From the NCBI RefSeq assembly GCF_900199455.1, contig NZ_FZQR01000016.1, positions 1 to 64,000 on the forward strand: a stretch of DNA of 64,000 bases, read 5' to 3'. The position numbers were made by a program, and so were the translations under genes. The notes beneath the pieces were generated by a model. That model made no database searches and was not told where the DNA came from. It saw only the letters and a program-made list of their open reading frames with translations. Source of the DNA: Mesorhizobium carmichaelinearum (GTDB lineage: Bacteria; Pseudomonadota; Alphaproteobacteria; Rhizobiales; Rhizobiaceae). Shown piece by piece: positions 8,213 through 16,534 of this stretch; positions within the stretch are counted from its first letter, which is position 1; the number at the start of each line of letters is the position of its first letter.

Positions 8213-8572
8213 ATGGCTAGCAAAGAATCCATCCAGCGCCGTGCGCAGCGCGTCCGCCGCCAGATCAAGAAGGTCGCCGGCGACCGTCCGCGTCTGTCGG
8301 TCCACCGCACGTCGAAGAACATCTACGTCCAGGTCATCGACGACGCCAAGGGTCACACCATCGTTGCAGCCTCGACGCTCGAGAAGGACCTCAAGGGTTC
8401 GCTCAAGACCGGCGCCGACACCGCGGCCGCTGCTGCGATCGGCAAGCTGATCGCCGAGCGCGCCACCAAGGCCGGCGTCAAGGAAGTCGTCTTCGATCGC
8501 GGCGCCTACATCTATCACGGCCGCGTCAAGGCGCTGGCAGAAGCCGCCCGCGAAGGCGGTCTTAGTTTCTAA
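8213..8572 (+). CDS. rplR: 50S ribosomal protein L18
   Basis: The 119-residue product has RRAQRVRRQIKKVAGDRPRLSVHRTSKNIYVQ and ends RGAYIYHGRVKALAEAAREGGLSF, the L18 5S-rRNA binding fold. AAGGCAAGGAACTATC precedes the ATG. It is located between rplF and rpsE as in other spc clusters. Confidence 0.98.
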   Translation: MASKESIQRRAQRVRRQIKKVAGDRPRLSVHRTSKNIYVQVIDDAKGHTIVAASTLEKDLKGSLKTGADTAAAAAIGKLIAERATKAGVKEVVFDRGAYIYHGRVKALAEAAREGGLSF

Positions 8573-8653
8573 AAAACTTTCGCCCCCGGTGACCCACAGA
8601 GGCGCCGGATCTCATCATCAACCGTGCTTCCGGAAAAAAACAAGGAACAGGAT

Positions 8654-9217
8654 ATGGCACAGGAACGTAGGGAAGGCGGCCGCGGCCGCGAGCGTGAAGA
8701 GCGCGATGACGGCATGGTGGACAAGCTGGTCCACATCAACCGCGTCGCCAAGGTCGTCAAGGGTGGCCGCCGCTTCGGTTTCGCCGCACTCGTCGTCGTC
8801 GGCGACCAGAAGGGCCGCGTCGGCTTCGGTCATGGCAAGGCACGCGAAGTGCCGGAAGCCATCCGCAAGGCAACCGAATCGGCAAAGCGCGACATGATCT
8901 TCGTGCCGCTGCGCTCGGGCCGTACGCTGCATCACGACGTCGAGGGACGTTGGGGCGCCGGACGCGTTCTGCTGCGCGCTGCCAAGCAGGGTACCGGCAT
9001 CATCGCCGGCGGCCCGATGCGCGCTGTCTTCGAGACGCTCGGCATGCATGACGTGGTTGCCAAGTCGATGGGTTCGTCGAACCCGTACAACATGGTTCGC
9101 GCCACCTTCGACGCGCTGAAGAGCCAGATGCATCCCAAGGATGTGGCTGCCGCTCGCGGCATCAAGTATTCGACCCTTCAGGCCCGCCGCGGCACCGCCG
9201 TTGCGGCTGAAGAATAG
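8654..9217 (+). CDS. rpsE: 30S ribosomal protein S5
   Basis: The ATG at 8654 (MAQERREGGRGREREERDDG) is preferred because AAGGAACAGG lies just upstream; a start 30 nt earlier would add MLPEKNKEQD, which S5 proteins lack. The product has 187 residues. It has the double-stranded RNA-binding segment (VKGGRRFGFAALVVVGDQKG) and GTGIIAGGPMRAV. S5 acts in decoding accuracy; streptomycin and spectinomycin phenotypes map here in model bacteria. Confidence 0.96.
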   Translation: MAQERREGGRGREREERDDGMVDKLVHINRVAKVVKGGRRFGFAALVVVGDQKGRVGFGHGKAREVPEAIRKATESAKRDMIFVPLRSGRTLHHDVEGRWGAGRVLLRAAKQGTGIIAGGPMRAVFETLGMHDVVAKSMGSSNPYNMVRATFDALKSQMHPKDVAAARGIKYSTLQARRGTAVAAEE

Positions 9218-9241
9218 TCGATCTGACCAGGGATTTTGACC

Positions 9242-9439
9242 ATGGCCAAGAAAGCAACCAAGACCATCACCGTTGAGCAGATCGGTTCGCCGATCCGCCG
9301 TCCGAAGGAACAGCGCGCGACGCTGGTCGGCCTCGGCCTCAACAAGATGCACAAGCAGCGCACCCTGGAAGATACGCCTTCCGTGCGTGGCATGATCGCC
9401 GCCGTTCAGCATCTCGTCCGCGTCGTGGACGAGGGCTGA
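9242..9439 (+). CDS. rpmD: 50S ribosomal protein L30
   Basis: The 65-residue product begins MAKKATKTITVEQIGSPIRR and has RATLVGLGLNKMHKQRTLEDT, the L30 fold. An ATG two codons upstream is also possible. Little upstream Shine-Dalgarno sequence is seen, consistent with coupling to rpsE 24 nt before. Confidence 0.96.
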   Translation: MAKKATKTITVEQIGSPIRRPKEQRATLVGLGLNKMHKQRTLEDTPSVRGMIAAVQHLVRVVDEG

Positions 9440-9461
9440 GCCAAAGCGCAGGAGAACCCAG

Positions 9462-9935
9462 ATGAAACTCAACGATCTGCGTGACAAGGACGGCGCGACG
9501 CATTCCAAGAAGCGTCTCGGCCGTGGCATCGGTTCCGGCTCGGGCAAGACCGCCGGTCGCGGCGTCAAGGGCCAGAAGGCGCGCTCCGGCGTTGCCATCA
9601 ACGGCTTCGAGGGTGGCCAGATGCCGCTCTACCGGCGTCTGCCGAAGCGTGGCTTCAACAACATCTTCGCCAAGAGCTTCGTTGTCGTGTCGCTGGCCCG
9701 CATCCAGGAAGCCGTCGATGCCAAGAAGCTCGACGCCAAGGCAACCGTGACGGCCGAGGCGCTTGTCGCCGCCGGCGTCATCCGCCGCGTCAAGGATGGC
9801 GTGCGCGTGCTGTCCGATGGCGAACTCAAGGCTAAGCTTGCCTTCGACGTGGCCGGCGCTTCCAAGGCCGCGATCGAGAAGATCGAAAAGGCCGGTGGCT
9901 CGGTCAAGTTGCCGGAAAAGGCAGCTGCCGAGTAA
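9462..9935 (+). CDS. rplO: 50S ribosomal protein L15
   Basis: The 157-residue product starts MKLNDLRDKDGATHSKKRLGRG and has GRGVKGQKARSGVAINGFEGGQMPLYRRLPKRGF, the Gly/Arg-rich extension that winds through 23S rRNA. CAGGAGAACCCAG precedes the start. A 194-nt gap with a perfect hairpin separates it from secY. Confidence 0.98.
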   Translation: MKLNDLRDKDGATHSKKRLGRGIGSGSGKTAGRGVKGQKARSGVAINGFEGGQMPLYRRLPKRGFNNIFAKSFVVVSLARIQEAVDAKKLDAKATVTAEALVAAGVIRRVKDGVRVLSDGELKAKLAFDVAGASKAAIEKIEKAGGSVKLPEKAAAE

Positions 9936-10008
9936 CGGCAATTTGAAGCGCGATCGGCAAGAGTGGGATCCCGTTTTTGCTCACGATTGCGCTTTGATCT
10001 GCTCAATT

Positions 10009-10034
10009 AAGCGGCCGCGTCAACGCGGCCGCTT
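10009..10034 (+). repeat. Perfect 11-bp hairpin between rplO and secY
   Basis: AAGCGGCCGCG, loop TCAA, then CGCGGCCGCTT: eleven uninterrupted base pairs with a 4-nt loop. Only a short T-rich stretch (GCATGTTTAG) follows. It could be a partial terminator that lowers secY/adk expression relative to the ribosomal genes, or an mRNA 3'-end stabiliser. Confidence 0.6.
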
Positions 10035-10129
10035 GCATGTTTAGAGCCCGGAGCTTATCTCGTGAGCTTCGGTGAAACGCACCGCCTGACCTCACGGGCC
10101 ATCAAGCGTTACCAAGCGGAGAATCAGGC

Positions 10130-11470
10130 ATGGCTTCGGCTGCTGAACAACTAGCCTCGAATCTGAATTTCTCGGCCTTCGCCAAGGCGGAGGACCTGAA
10201 GAAACGCATCTGGTTCACCATTGGCGCGCTGCTCGTCTACCGCCTCGGCACCTACATCCCGCTTCCCGGAATCAACCCCGACGCCTTCGCCCAGGCCTTC
10301 TCCTCGCAGAGCAAGGGCGTGCTCGGCATGTTCAACATGTTTGCCGGCGGCGCCGTGCAGCGCATGGCGATCTTTGCGCTTGGCATCATGCCTTACATCT
10401 CCGCCTCCATCATCATGCAGCTGATGACTTCGGTCATCCCGTCGCTGGAAGCGCTGAAGAAGGAAGGCGAACAGGGCCGCAAGGTCATCAACCAGTACAC
10501 GCGCTACGGCACCGTGCTGCTGGCACTGGTGCAGGCCTACGGCATTTCGGTCGGGCTAGAAAACGGCAACGGCATCGTCAGCGATCCCGGCATGTTCTTC
10601 CGCATCTCCACCGTCGTCACGCTGGTCGGTGGCACCATGTTCCTGATGTGGCTTGGCGAGCAGATCACCGCGCGCGGCATCGGCAACGGCATTTCGCTGA
10701 TCATCTTCTCCGGCATCGTCGCCGGCCTGCCGCATGCCATTTCCGGCACGCTGGAACTCGGCCGCACCGGCGCCCTGTCGACCGGCCTGATCCTGGCGAT
10801 CATCGTGCTCGCCATCGTCGTCATCGCGCTCATCGTGTTCTTCGAGCGCGCCCAGCGCCGCCTGCTGATCCAGTATCCGAAGCGCCAGGTCGGCAACCGC
10901 ATGTTCCAGGGCGACACTTCGCATCTGCCGCTGAAGCTCAACACGTCGGGCGTCATCCCGCCGATCTTCGCGTCGTCGCTGCTCCTGCTGCCGGCCACCG
11001 TCGCCGGCTTCTCGCAGACGACCAACATGCCGGCCTGGGCGAGCACCATCCTGGCCTCGCTTGGCCACGGCCAGCCGCTCTACATGCTGTTTTATGCGGC
11101 GATGATCGTGTTCTTCGCCTTCTTCTACACAGCGATTGTCTTCAACCCGAAGGACACCGCCGACCAGCTCAAGAAGCATTCGGGCTTCATTCCGGGCTAT
11201 CGTCCGGGCGAGCGCACCGCCGATTACATCGATTACGTTCTCACCCGCATCACCGTCATCGGCGCCATCTATCTGGTGCTGGTGTGCCTGCTGCCGGAGT
11301 TCCTGATCTCGGCGACTGGCGTACCATTCTACCTTGGTGGCACATCGCTTCTGATCGTGGTCAGTGTCACGCTCGATACGGTTGCGCAGATTCAGGGCCA
11401 CCTGATCGCGCACCAGTATGAAGGCCTGATCAAGAAGTCGAAGCTGCGCGGGGGGAAGAAAGCCAGATGA
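10130..11470 (+). CDS. secY: Preprotein translocase subunit SecY
   Basis: The 446-residue product is a polytopic membrane protein with about ten hydrophobic segments. Conserved text includes YRLGTYIPLPGINP near TM1 and the plug, FNMFAGGAVQRMAIFALGIMPYISASIIMQL, and the cytosolic loops KKEGEQGRKVINQYTRYGT and FNPKDTADQLKKHSGFIPGYRPG. SecY is the channel of the SecYEG translocon and binds SecA and ribosomes. Its stop overlaps the adk start (ATGA), a conserved alphaproteobacterial arrangement. Confidence 0.98.
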   Translation: MASAAEQLASNLNFSAFAKAEDLKKRIWFTIGALLVYRLGTYIPLPGINPDAFAQAFSSQSKGVLGMFNMFAGGAVQRMAIFALGIMPYISASIIMQLMTSVIPSLEALKKEGEQGRKVINQYTRYGTVLLALVQAYGISVGLENGNGIVSDPGMFFRISTVVTLVGGTMFLMWLGEQITARGIGNGISLIIFSGIVAGLPHAISGTLELGRTGALSTGLILAIIVLAIVVIALIVFFERAQRRLLIQYPKRQVGNRMFQGDTSHLPLKLNTSGVIPPIFASSLLLLPATVAGFSQTTNMPAWASTILASLGHGQPLYMLFYAAMIVFFAFFYTAIVFNPKDTADQLKKHSGFIPGYRPGERTADYIDYVLTRITVIGAIYLVLVCLLPEFLISATGVPFYLGGTSLLIVVSVTLDTVAQIQGHLIAHQYEGLIKKSKLRGGKKAR

Positions 11471-12063
11471 GGTTGATATTGCTTGGGCCGCCAGGGGCGG
11501 GCAAGGGGACACAAGCACAAAGACTGGTAGACAAATACGGCATACCCCAGCTTTCAACGGGCGACATGCTGCGTGCAGCCGTTCAGGCCGGGTCCGAAGT
11601 CGGCAAGCGTGCCAAGGCGGTGATGGATGCTGGTGAGCTGGTGTCCGACGCCATCGTCAACGCCATCGTCGCCGAACGCATCGATCAGGCCGACTGCGCC
11701 AAGGGGTTCATCCTTGATGGCTACCCACGCACGCTGGTGCAGGCCGATGCGGTTGAATCGATGCTTTCGCAGCGTGGCATCGGCCTCGACACGGTCATCG
11801 AACTGGTCGTCGACGACAGGGCCCTGGTCGGCCGCATCGTCAAGCGCGCCGAGGATGCCAAGGCGGCCGGGCAGCCGGTGCGCAAGGACGACAATCCGGC
11901 GGTGTTCGAAGAGCGCCTGCGTGAGTACTACAAGAAGACCGCTCCGCTGACCGGCTACTACTACGCCAAGGGCAGGCTCAAGACGGTCGACGGCATGGCC
12001 AGCATCGACGCGGTGACTGCCGAGATCGAAGCCGTGCTGGAGGCGGCCGCCAAGGCGCGGTAA
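11467..12063 (+). CDS. adk: Adenylate kinase
   Basis: The 198-residue enzyme has the P-loop GPPGAGKGTQ at residues 7-16, the NMP-binding STGDMLR, and DGYPRT. It converts ATP + AMP to 2 ADP in the cytoplasm. The LID region is short, without a four-cysteine zinc knot, so this is the short-LID form. The start overlaps the secY stop by 4 nt. A 218-nt gap to rpsM follows. Confidence 0.97.
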   Translation: MRLILLGPPGAGKGTQAQRLVDKYGIPQLSTGDMLRAAVQAGSEVGKRAKAVMDAGELVSDAIVNAIVAERIDQADCAKGFILDGYPRTLVQADAVESMLSQRGIGLDTVIELVVDDRALVGRIVKRAEDAKAAGQPVRKDDNPAVFEERLREYYKKTAPLTGYYYAKGRLKTVDGMASIDAVTAEIEAVLEAAAKAR

Positions 12064-12281
12064 CGGAATCTAAAGATTAGGCTTGACGGGAGCGGCCCGC
12101 TGCGGTATGGCGGCCCGTCTTCCTATCAGGTGCGAACTTTGCTTGTCCGCAAGGGCAAGGCAGTCGCTTTGAACTGGAAACTCCCGCAAGGGCCGGCCTC
12201 CACCGGACGCGGGGCAACTTTGACAGCGCCAGGCCTGCCTTGTTTGAAAGGTTGGTCGGCCCACATGGAGAAGGAAAGAAC

Positions 12282-12650
12282 ATGGCTCGTATAGCCGGCG
12301 TCAACATTCCGACCAACAAGCGCGTCGTCATCGCGCTTCAGTACATTCACGGCATTGGCAAGAAGTTCGCCCAGGAGATCGTCGACAAGGTCGGCATCCC
12401 GGCCGAGCGCCGCGTCAACCAGCTGACCGACGCGGAAGTGCTGCAGATCCGCGAGACCATCGACCGCGACTACCAGGTCGAAGGCGACCTGCGCCGCGAA
12501 GTGTCGATGAACATCAAGCGTCTCATGGACCTCGGCTGCTACCGCGGCCTGCGTCATCGCCGCTCGCTGCCGGTTCGCGGCCAGCGCACGCACACCAATG
12601 CACGCACCCGCAAGGGCCCGGCCAAGTCGATCGCCGGCAAGAAGAAGTAA
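12282..12650 (+). CDS. rpsM: 30S ribosomal protein S13
   Basis: The start at 12282 (MARIAGVNIPTNKRVVIAL) is preceded by GGAGAAGGAAAGAAC; an upstream in-frame start has no S13 character. The product has 122 residues and ends GQRTHTNARTRKGPAKSIAGKKK, the basic tail that reaches P-site tRNA. It is the first gene of the alpha operon part. Confidence 0.97.
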   Translation: MARIAGVNIPTNKRVVIALQYIHGIGKKFAQEIVDKVGIPAERRVNQLTDAEVLQIRETIDRDYQVEGDLRREVSMNIKRLMDLGCYRGLRHRRSLPVRGQRTHTNARTRKGPAKSIAGKKK

Positions 12651-12651
12651 G

Positions 12652-12723
12652 CGAGCGAATAGCGAGTAGCCATTAGCGAGTAGGGGTCCCCTATTCGCTA
12701 TTCCCTACTCACTACTCGCTCTC
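12652..12723 (+). repeat. Mosaic palindromic repeat between rpsM and rpsK
   Basis: The left arm has copies of a GCGAATAGCGAGTAG-like unit and the right arm holds their complements (CTATTCGCTATTC, CTACTCACTACTCGCT). The centre is TAGGGG-T-CCCCTA. The whole element can fold into a roughly 34-bp imperfect hairpin that fills most of the 127-nt gap. The repeated GAGTAG/GCGAATAG vocabulary differs from the surrounding coding sequence and resembles intergenic palindromic repeats of rhizobial genomes. I cannot count genome copies from this window. Confidence 0.65.
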
Positions 12724-12777
12724 AAAGGTGGAGCCGCTGGCATTACGGCGGTGTAGAGATCAACTGAAAGGACTATC

Positions 12778-13167
12778 ATGGCCAAGGAAGCCGCTCGTGT
12801 TCGCCGTCGCGAACGCAAGAATATCTCGTCGGGCGTTGCCCACGTCAATTCGACTTTCAACAACACGATGATCACCATCACCGACGCGCAGGGCAATTCG
12901 ATTGCCTGGTCGTCGGCCGGTGCCCAGGGCTTCAAGGGTTCGCGCAAGTCGACCCCGTTCGCCGCCCAGATGGCTGCCGAGGACGTTGCCAAGAAGGCCC
13001 AGGAACACGGCATGCGCATGCTCGAGGTCGAGGTCTGCGGACCTGGCTCGGGTCGTGAATCGGCGCTGCGCGCGCTGCAGGCGGCCGGCTTCACCATCAC
13101 CTCGATCCGTGATGTGACACCGATCCCGCACAATGGCTGCCGCCCGCGCAAGAAGCGCCGCGTCTAA
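12778..13167 (+). CDS. rpsK: 30S ribosomal protein S11
   Basis: The 129-residue product has [33 protein letters not shown] and the C-terminal [17 protein letters not shown]11 shapes the mRNA exit channel on the 30S platform. GAAAGGACTATC precedes the ATG. The mosaic repeat lies upstream and two hairpins lie downstream. Confidence 0.98.
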
Positions 13168-13187
13168 GAAATTACCGAACGCCGCGC

Positions 13188-13252
13188 GAACGCCCACAGG
13201 GGCGTTCCTCCGCGGTATTCCAGGTCGCCCGCCACGATTGGATGGTGGCGGG
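13188..13252 (+). repeat. Two hairpins between rpsK and rpoA
   Basis: First hairpin: GAACGCCC / GGGCGTTC (13188-13207). Second: CCCGCCAC / GTGGCGGG (13228-13252). Each has an 8-bp perfect stem. No T-runs follow. They lie in the leader of rpoA and may act as mRNA processing or translation-control structures. Confidence 0.5.
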
Positions 13253-13271
13253 TCAACGGAAGGAAAGCATC

Positions 13272-14282
13272 ATGATCCAGAAAAATTGGCAGGAACTGAT
13301 CAAGCCGAACAAGATCGAGTTCTCGTCGAAGAAGAAGACGCTGACCACGCTAGTCGCCGAGCCGCTAGAGCGCGGCTTTGGCCTCACGCTGGGCAACGCG
13401 CTGCGCCGCGTGCTTCTGTCTTCGCTGCGCGGTGCGGCTGTCACCGCCGTGCAGATCGACGGCGTTCTGCATGAATTCTCGTCCATCGCCGGCGTGCGCG
13501 AGGACGTGACCGACATCGTCCTCAACATCAAGGAAATCGCCATCCGCATGGAAGGCGATGGCCCTAAGCGCATGGTCGTTCGCAAGCAGGGCCCGGGTGC
13601 GGTTCTTGCCGGCGACATCCAGACGGTTGGCGATGTCGAGATCCTCAACCCCGACCACGTCATCTGCACGCTGGACGAAGGCGCTGAAATCCGCATGGAA
13701 TTCACCGTCGACACCGGCAAGGGCTACGTGCCGGCCGAGCGCAACCGCGCCGAGGACGCGCCGATCGGCCTGATCCCGGTCGACAGCCTCTATTCGCCGG
13801 TCAAGAAGGTCTCCTACAAGGTCGAAAACACCCGCGAGGGCCAGGTTCTCGACTATGACAAGCTGACCATGACCATCGAGACCGACGGTTCGATCTCGGG
13901 CGAGGACGCGGTGGCTTTCGCCGCCCGCATCCTGCAGGACCAGCTTGGCCTGTTCGTCAACTTCGACGAGCCGCAGAAGGAAGTCGCGGCGGAAGCCGTC
14001 ACCGAGCTCGCCTTCAACCCGGCGCTGCTCAAGAAGGTCGACGAGCTCGAGCTTTCCGTGCGTTCGGCCAACTGCCTGAAGAACGACAACATCGTCTACA
14101 TCGGCGATCTCATCCAGAAGACCGAAGCCGAGATGCTGCGCACCCCGAACTTCGGCCGCAAGTCGCTGAACGAGATCAAGGAAGTGCTCGCGGCGATGGG
14201 CCTGCACCTCGGCATGGAAGTGCCGGACTGGCCGCCGGAAAACATCGAAGACCTCGCCAAGCGTTACGAAGATCAATATTGA
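13272..14282 (+). CDS. rpoA: DNA-directed RNA polymerase subunit alpha
   Basis: The 336-residue product starts [31 protein letters not shown] is a clear ribosome binding site, so a start ten codons upstream is rejected. The N-terminal domain has [26 protein letters not shown] for dimerisation. The C-terminal domain has [20 protein letters not shown] and [12 protein letters not shown], which bind UP elements and activators. It lies between S11 and L17, the standard alpha operon order. Confidence 0.98.
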
Positions 14283-14386
14283 GCATGAATTCCAAGGATC
14301 GGCGGCGTGGGCCGCTCGATCCGACGGTCATGCAGAAAACCATCAGAGGCCGCGGCCTCTTGAGTAACTGAAGAAGGAAAAGAGCC

Positions 14387-14818
14387 ATGCGCCACGGTTT
14401 CAAAGGCCGTCGCTTCGCCCGAAGCATTAGCCATCGCAAGTCGATGTTCGCCAACCTCGCCGTGTCGCTGCTCGAGCACGAGCAGATCGTCACCACCCTG
14501 CCGAAGGCGAAGGACCTGCGTCCGATCGTCGAGAAGCTGGTGACGCTCGGCAAGCGCGGCGACCTGCACGCCCGCCGTCAGGTGATCGCGCAGATCGGCA
14601 ATGAAGGCGTCGTCAAGCGTCTGTTCGACACCATCGCCCCGCGCTACGCCACCCGCAATGGCGGCTATCTGCGCATCATGAAGGCAGGCTTCCGTCACGG
14701 CGACAACGCCGCGATGGCCGTCATCGAGTTCGTCGATCGCGACACGGATGCCAAGGGCGCCGCCGACCGCGCTCGCCTCGAAGCCGGAGGCACCGAAGCG
14801 GACGCCGCAGCCGCATAA
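14387..14818 (+). CDS. rplQ: 50S ribosomal protein L17
   Basis: The 143-residue product has MRHGFKGRRFARSISHRKSMFANL and EQIVTTLPKAKDLRPIVEKLVTLGKRGDL. L17 is at the tunnel exit. The C-terminal 20 residues are an Ala/Glu/Asp-rich extension. It is the last gene of the ribosomal block and a strong terminator follows within 30 nt. Confidence 0.98.
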   Translation: MRHGFKGRRFARSISHRKSMFANLAVSLLEHEQIVTTLPKAKDLRPIVEKLVTLGKRGDLHARRQVIAQIGNEGVVKRLFDTIAPRYATRNGGYLRIMKAGFRHGDNAAMAVIEFVDRDTDAKGAADRARLEAGGTEADAAAA

Positions 14819-14843
14819 GGCTCGGTCTTCCCAGAATGAATCG

Positions 14844-14866
14844 AAGGGGCCTGCGGGCCCCTTTTT
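14844..14866 (+). terminator. Intrinsic terminator after rplQ
   Basis: AAGGGGCC / GGCCCCTT stem of 8 bp with a TGCG loop, followed by TTTTTCTT. It marks the end of the ribosomal protein transcription unit. Confidence 0.9.
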
Positions 14867-14999
14867 CTTGTTCTGCGTGCGCCAAAGCGTCTCCAAAACG
14901 ATCGGCAGGCGCGAAAATAATCGGATTTCAGCGGCTTAGCCTTTCATTTTGCACAATCGTCGGGACAATGCCCCCGAACTTGCCTTGGAGGATTCGCGA

Positions 15000-16493
15000 A
15001 TGCGCGCCAAAAGACTGTCCCTTGTCCTGCTCTGCGCCTTCATGGTGTTCGCAGCCGCACCGGCAGTCCGCCAGGCGCTGGCCGAGGACGCCGCAAAGCC
15101 AGCCGATCCGGGCCTTTCGGACGTGCTGACCGATCTGTTGCATGGCGTTGAAGGCGAGAATTCCACCTCGGGGCCAGACAAGCGCGTGCCCTTCGGTCGC
15201 GAGGAGGTGCAGCTTTCGTTCGCGCCGCTGGTCAAGCAGACCGCGCCGGCCGTGGTCAACGTCTATGCCTCGCAGACGGCCAAGGTCACATCGCCTTTTG
15301 AAGGCGATCCGTTCTTCGAGGAGTTTTTCGGCCGCGCCCAGCCGCGCGCGCAGTCCTCGCTCGGCTCGGGCGTGCTCGTCGATCCGAGCGGTGTCATCGT
15401 CACCAATTTCCACGTCATCAAGGATGCCGACGAGGTCAAGGTGGCAACCGCCGACGGCCGCGAATTCACCAGTAAGGTGATGCTGAAGGACGAGACTCTC
15501 GATCTCGCCGTGCTCAAGATCGAATCCGACAAGCCGTTCCCGGTCATCGCCATCGGCGATTCCGACGCGCTCGAGGTCGGCGACCTGGTGCTGGCCATCG
15601 GCAACCCATTCGGCGTCGGCCAGACCACCACCAGCGGCATCGTTTCGGCACTCGCCCGCAGCCACATCGGCGTCTCGGATTCGGGCTATTTCATCCAGAC
15701 CGACGCCGCCATCAATCCCGGCAATTCCGGCGGCGCGCTGATCAACATGGGCGGCCAGCTGGTCGGCATCAACACCGCCATCTACAGCCGCAGCGGCGGC
15801 TCGATCGGCATCGGCTTTGCCATCCCGGCCAACATGGTGCGGGCTTTCGCCGATGCCGCCAAGGCCGGCCTCGACTTCTTCGAACGGCCCTATATCGGCG
15901 CCGAGTTCGAGGCGGTGACGCCGCAGATCGCCGAATCGCTCGGCATGGAGAAGCCGACCGGGGCGCTGGTTTCTTCGGTTGAAGCAACGGGACCCGCGGG
16001 CAAGGCCGGGCTGAAGGCTGGTGATGTCGTCCTGCAGATCAACGGCAAGCCCGTCGAGAGCATCGAGGCGCTGGACTATCGCATGGCGACGCTGTCGATC
16101 GGCACCAAGGCCAATTTCGCAATCCTGACGAAAGGCAAGCAAGCGGCCATGGACATCGCGCTGGAGCGCGCGCCGGAGGGGGCGAAAGCCTCGGAAGTGA
16201 CGCTGCATGGCCGCAGCCCGTTCTCGGGCGCCAAAGTCGCGGAATTGTCGCCGCGGCTTGCCCAGAAGCTTGGCCTGCGCACCGACCTCAAGGGCGTGAC
16301 GGTGATCGATATCAACCGCGATTCGCCGGCCGCCGATTTCGGCTTCCAGCCGGGCGATATCGTGCGCGAGGTCAATGGCACCACCATCGACACCGCCGCA
16401 ACGCTGGCGCAGGTAGCCCAGCAGGACACGCGCTGGTGGCGCTTTACCGTCGAGCGCGGCGGGCAGATACTGCGCCAGGTGTTGCGTTACTGA
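15000..16493 (+). CDS. Do/DegP-family periplasmic serine endopeptidase
   Basis: The 497-residue product has an N-terminal signal peptide (MRAKRLSLVLLCAFMVF, cleavage near ALAED). It has a trypsin-like domain with the triad His138 (TNFHVIKDADE), Asp168 (LDLAVLKIE) and Ser243 (NPGNSGGAL). Two PDZ domains follow (about 300-390 and 410-490). Such proteins degrade and refold damaged envelope proteins. A start 17 codons earlier is possible but would place residues before the signal peptide. It could be DegP, DegQ or a DegP-like paralogue; paralogue identity cannot be settled here. Confidence 0.93.
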   Translation: MRAKRLSLVLLCAFMVFAAAPAVRQALAEDAAKPADPGLSDVLTDLLHGVEGENSTSGPDKRVPFGREEVQLSFAPLVKQTAPAVVNVYASQTAKVTSPFEGDPFFEEFFGRAQPRAQSSLGSGVLVDPSGVIVTNFHVIKDADEVKVATADGREFTSKVMLKDETLDLAVLKIESDKPFPVIAIGDSDALEVGDLVLAIGNPFGVGQTTTSGIVSALARSHIGVSDSGYFIQTDAAINPGNSGGALINMGGQLVGINTAIYSRSGGSIGIGFAIPANMVRAFADAAKAGLDFFERPYIGAEFEAVTPQIAESLGMEKPTGALVSSVEATGPAGKAGLKAGDVVLQINGKPVESIEALDYRMATLSIGTKANFAILTKGKQAAMDIALERAPEGAKASEVTLHGRSPFSGAKVAELSPRLAQKLGLRTDLKGVTVIDINRDSPAADFGFQPGDIVREVNGTTIDTAATLAQVAQQDTRWWRFTVERGGQILRQVLRY

Positions 16494-16534
16494 GTTCGAT
16501 CTGAAGGGATCGCGCTCCAAACCAAAAGAAGTGC

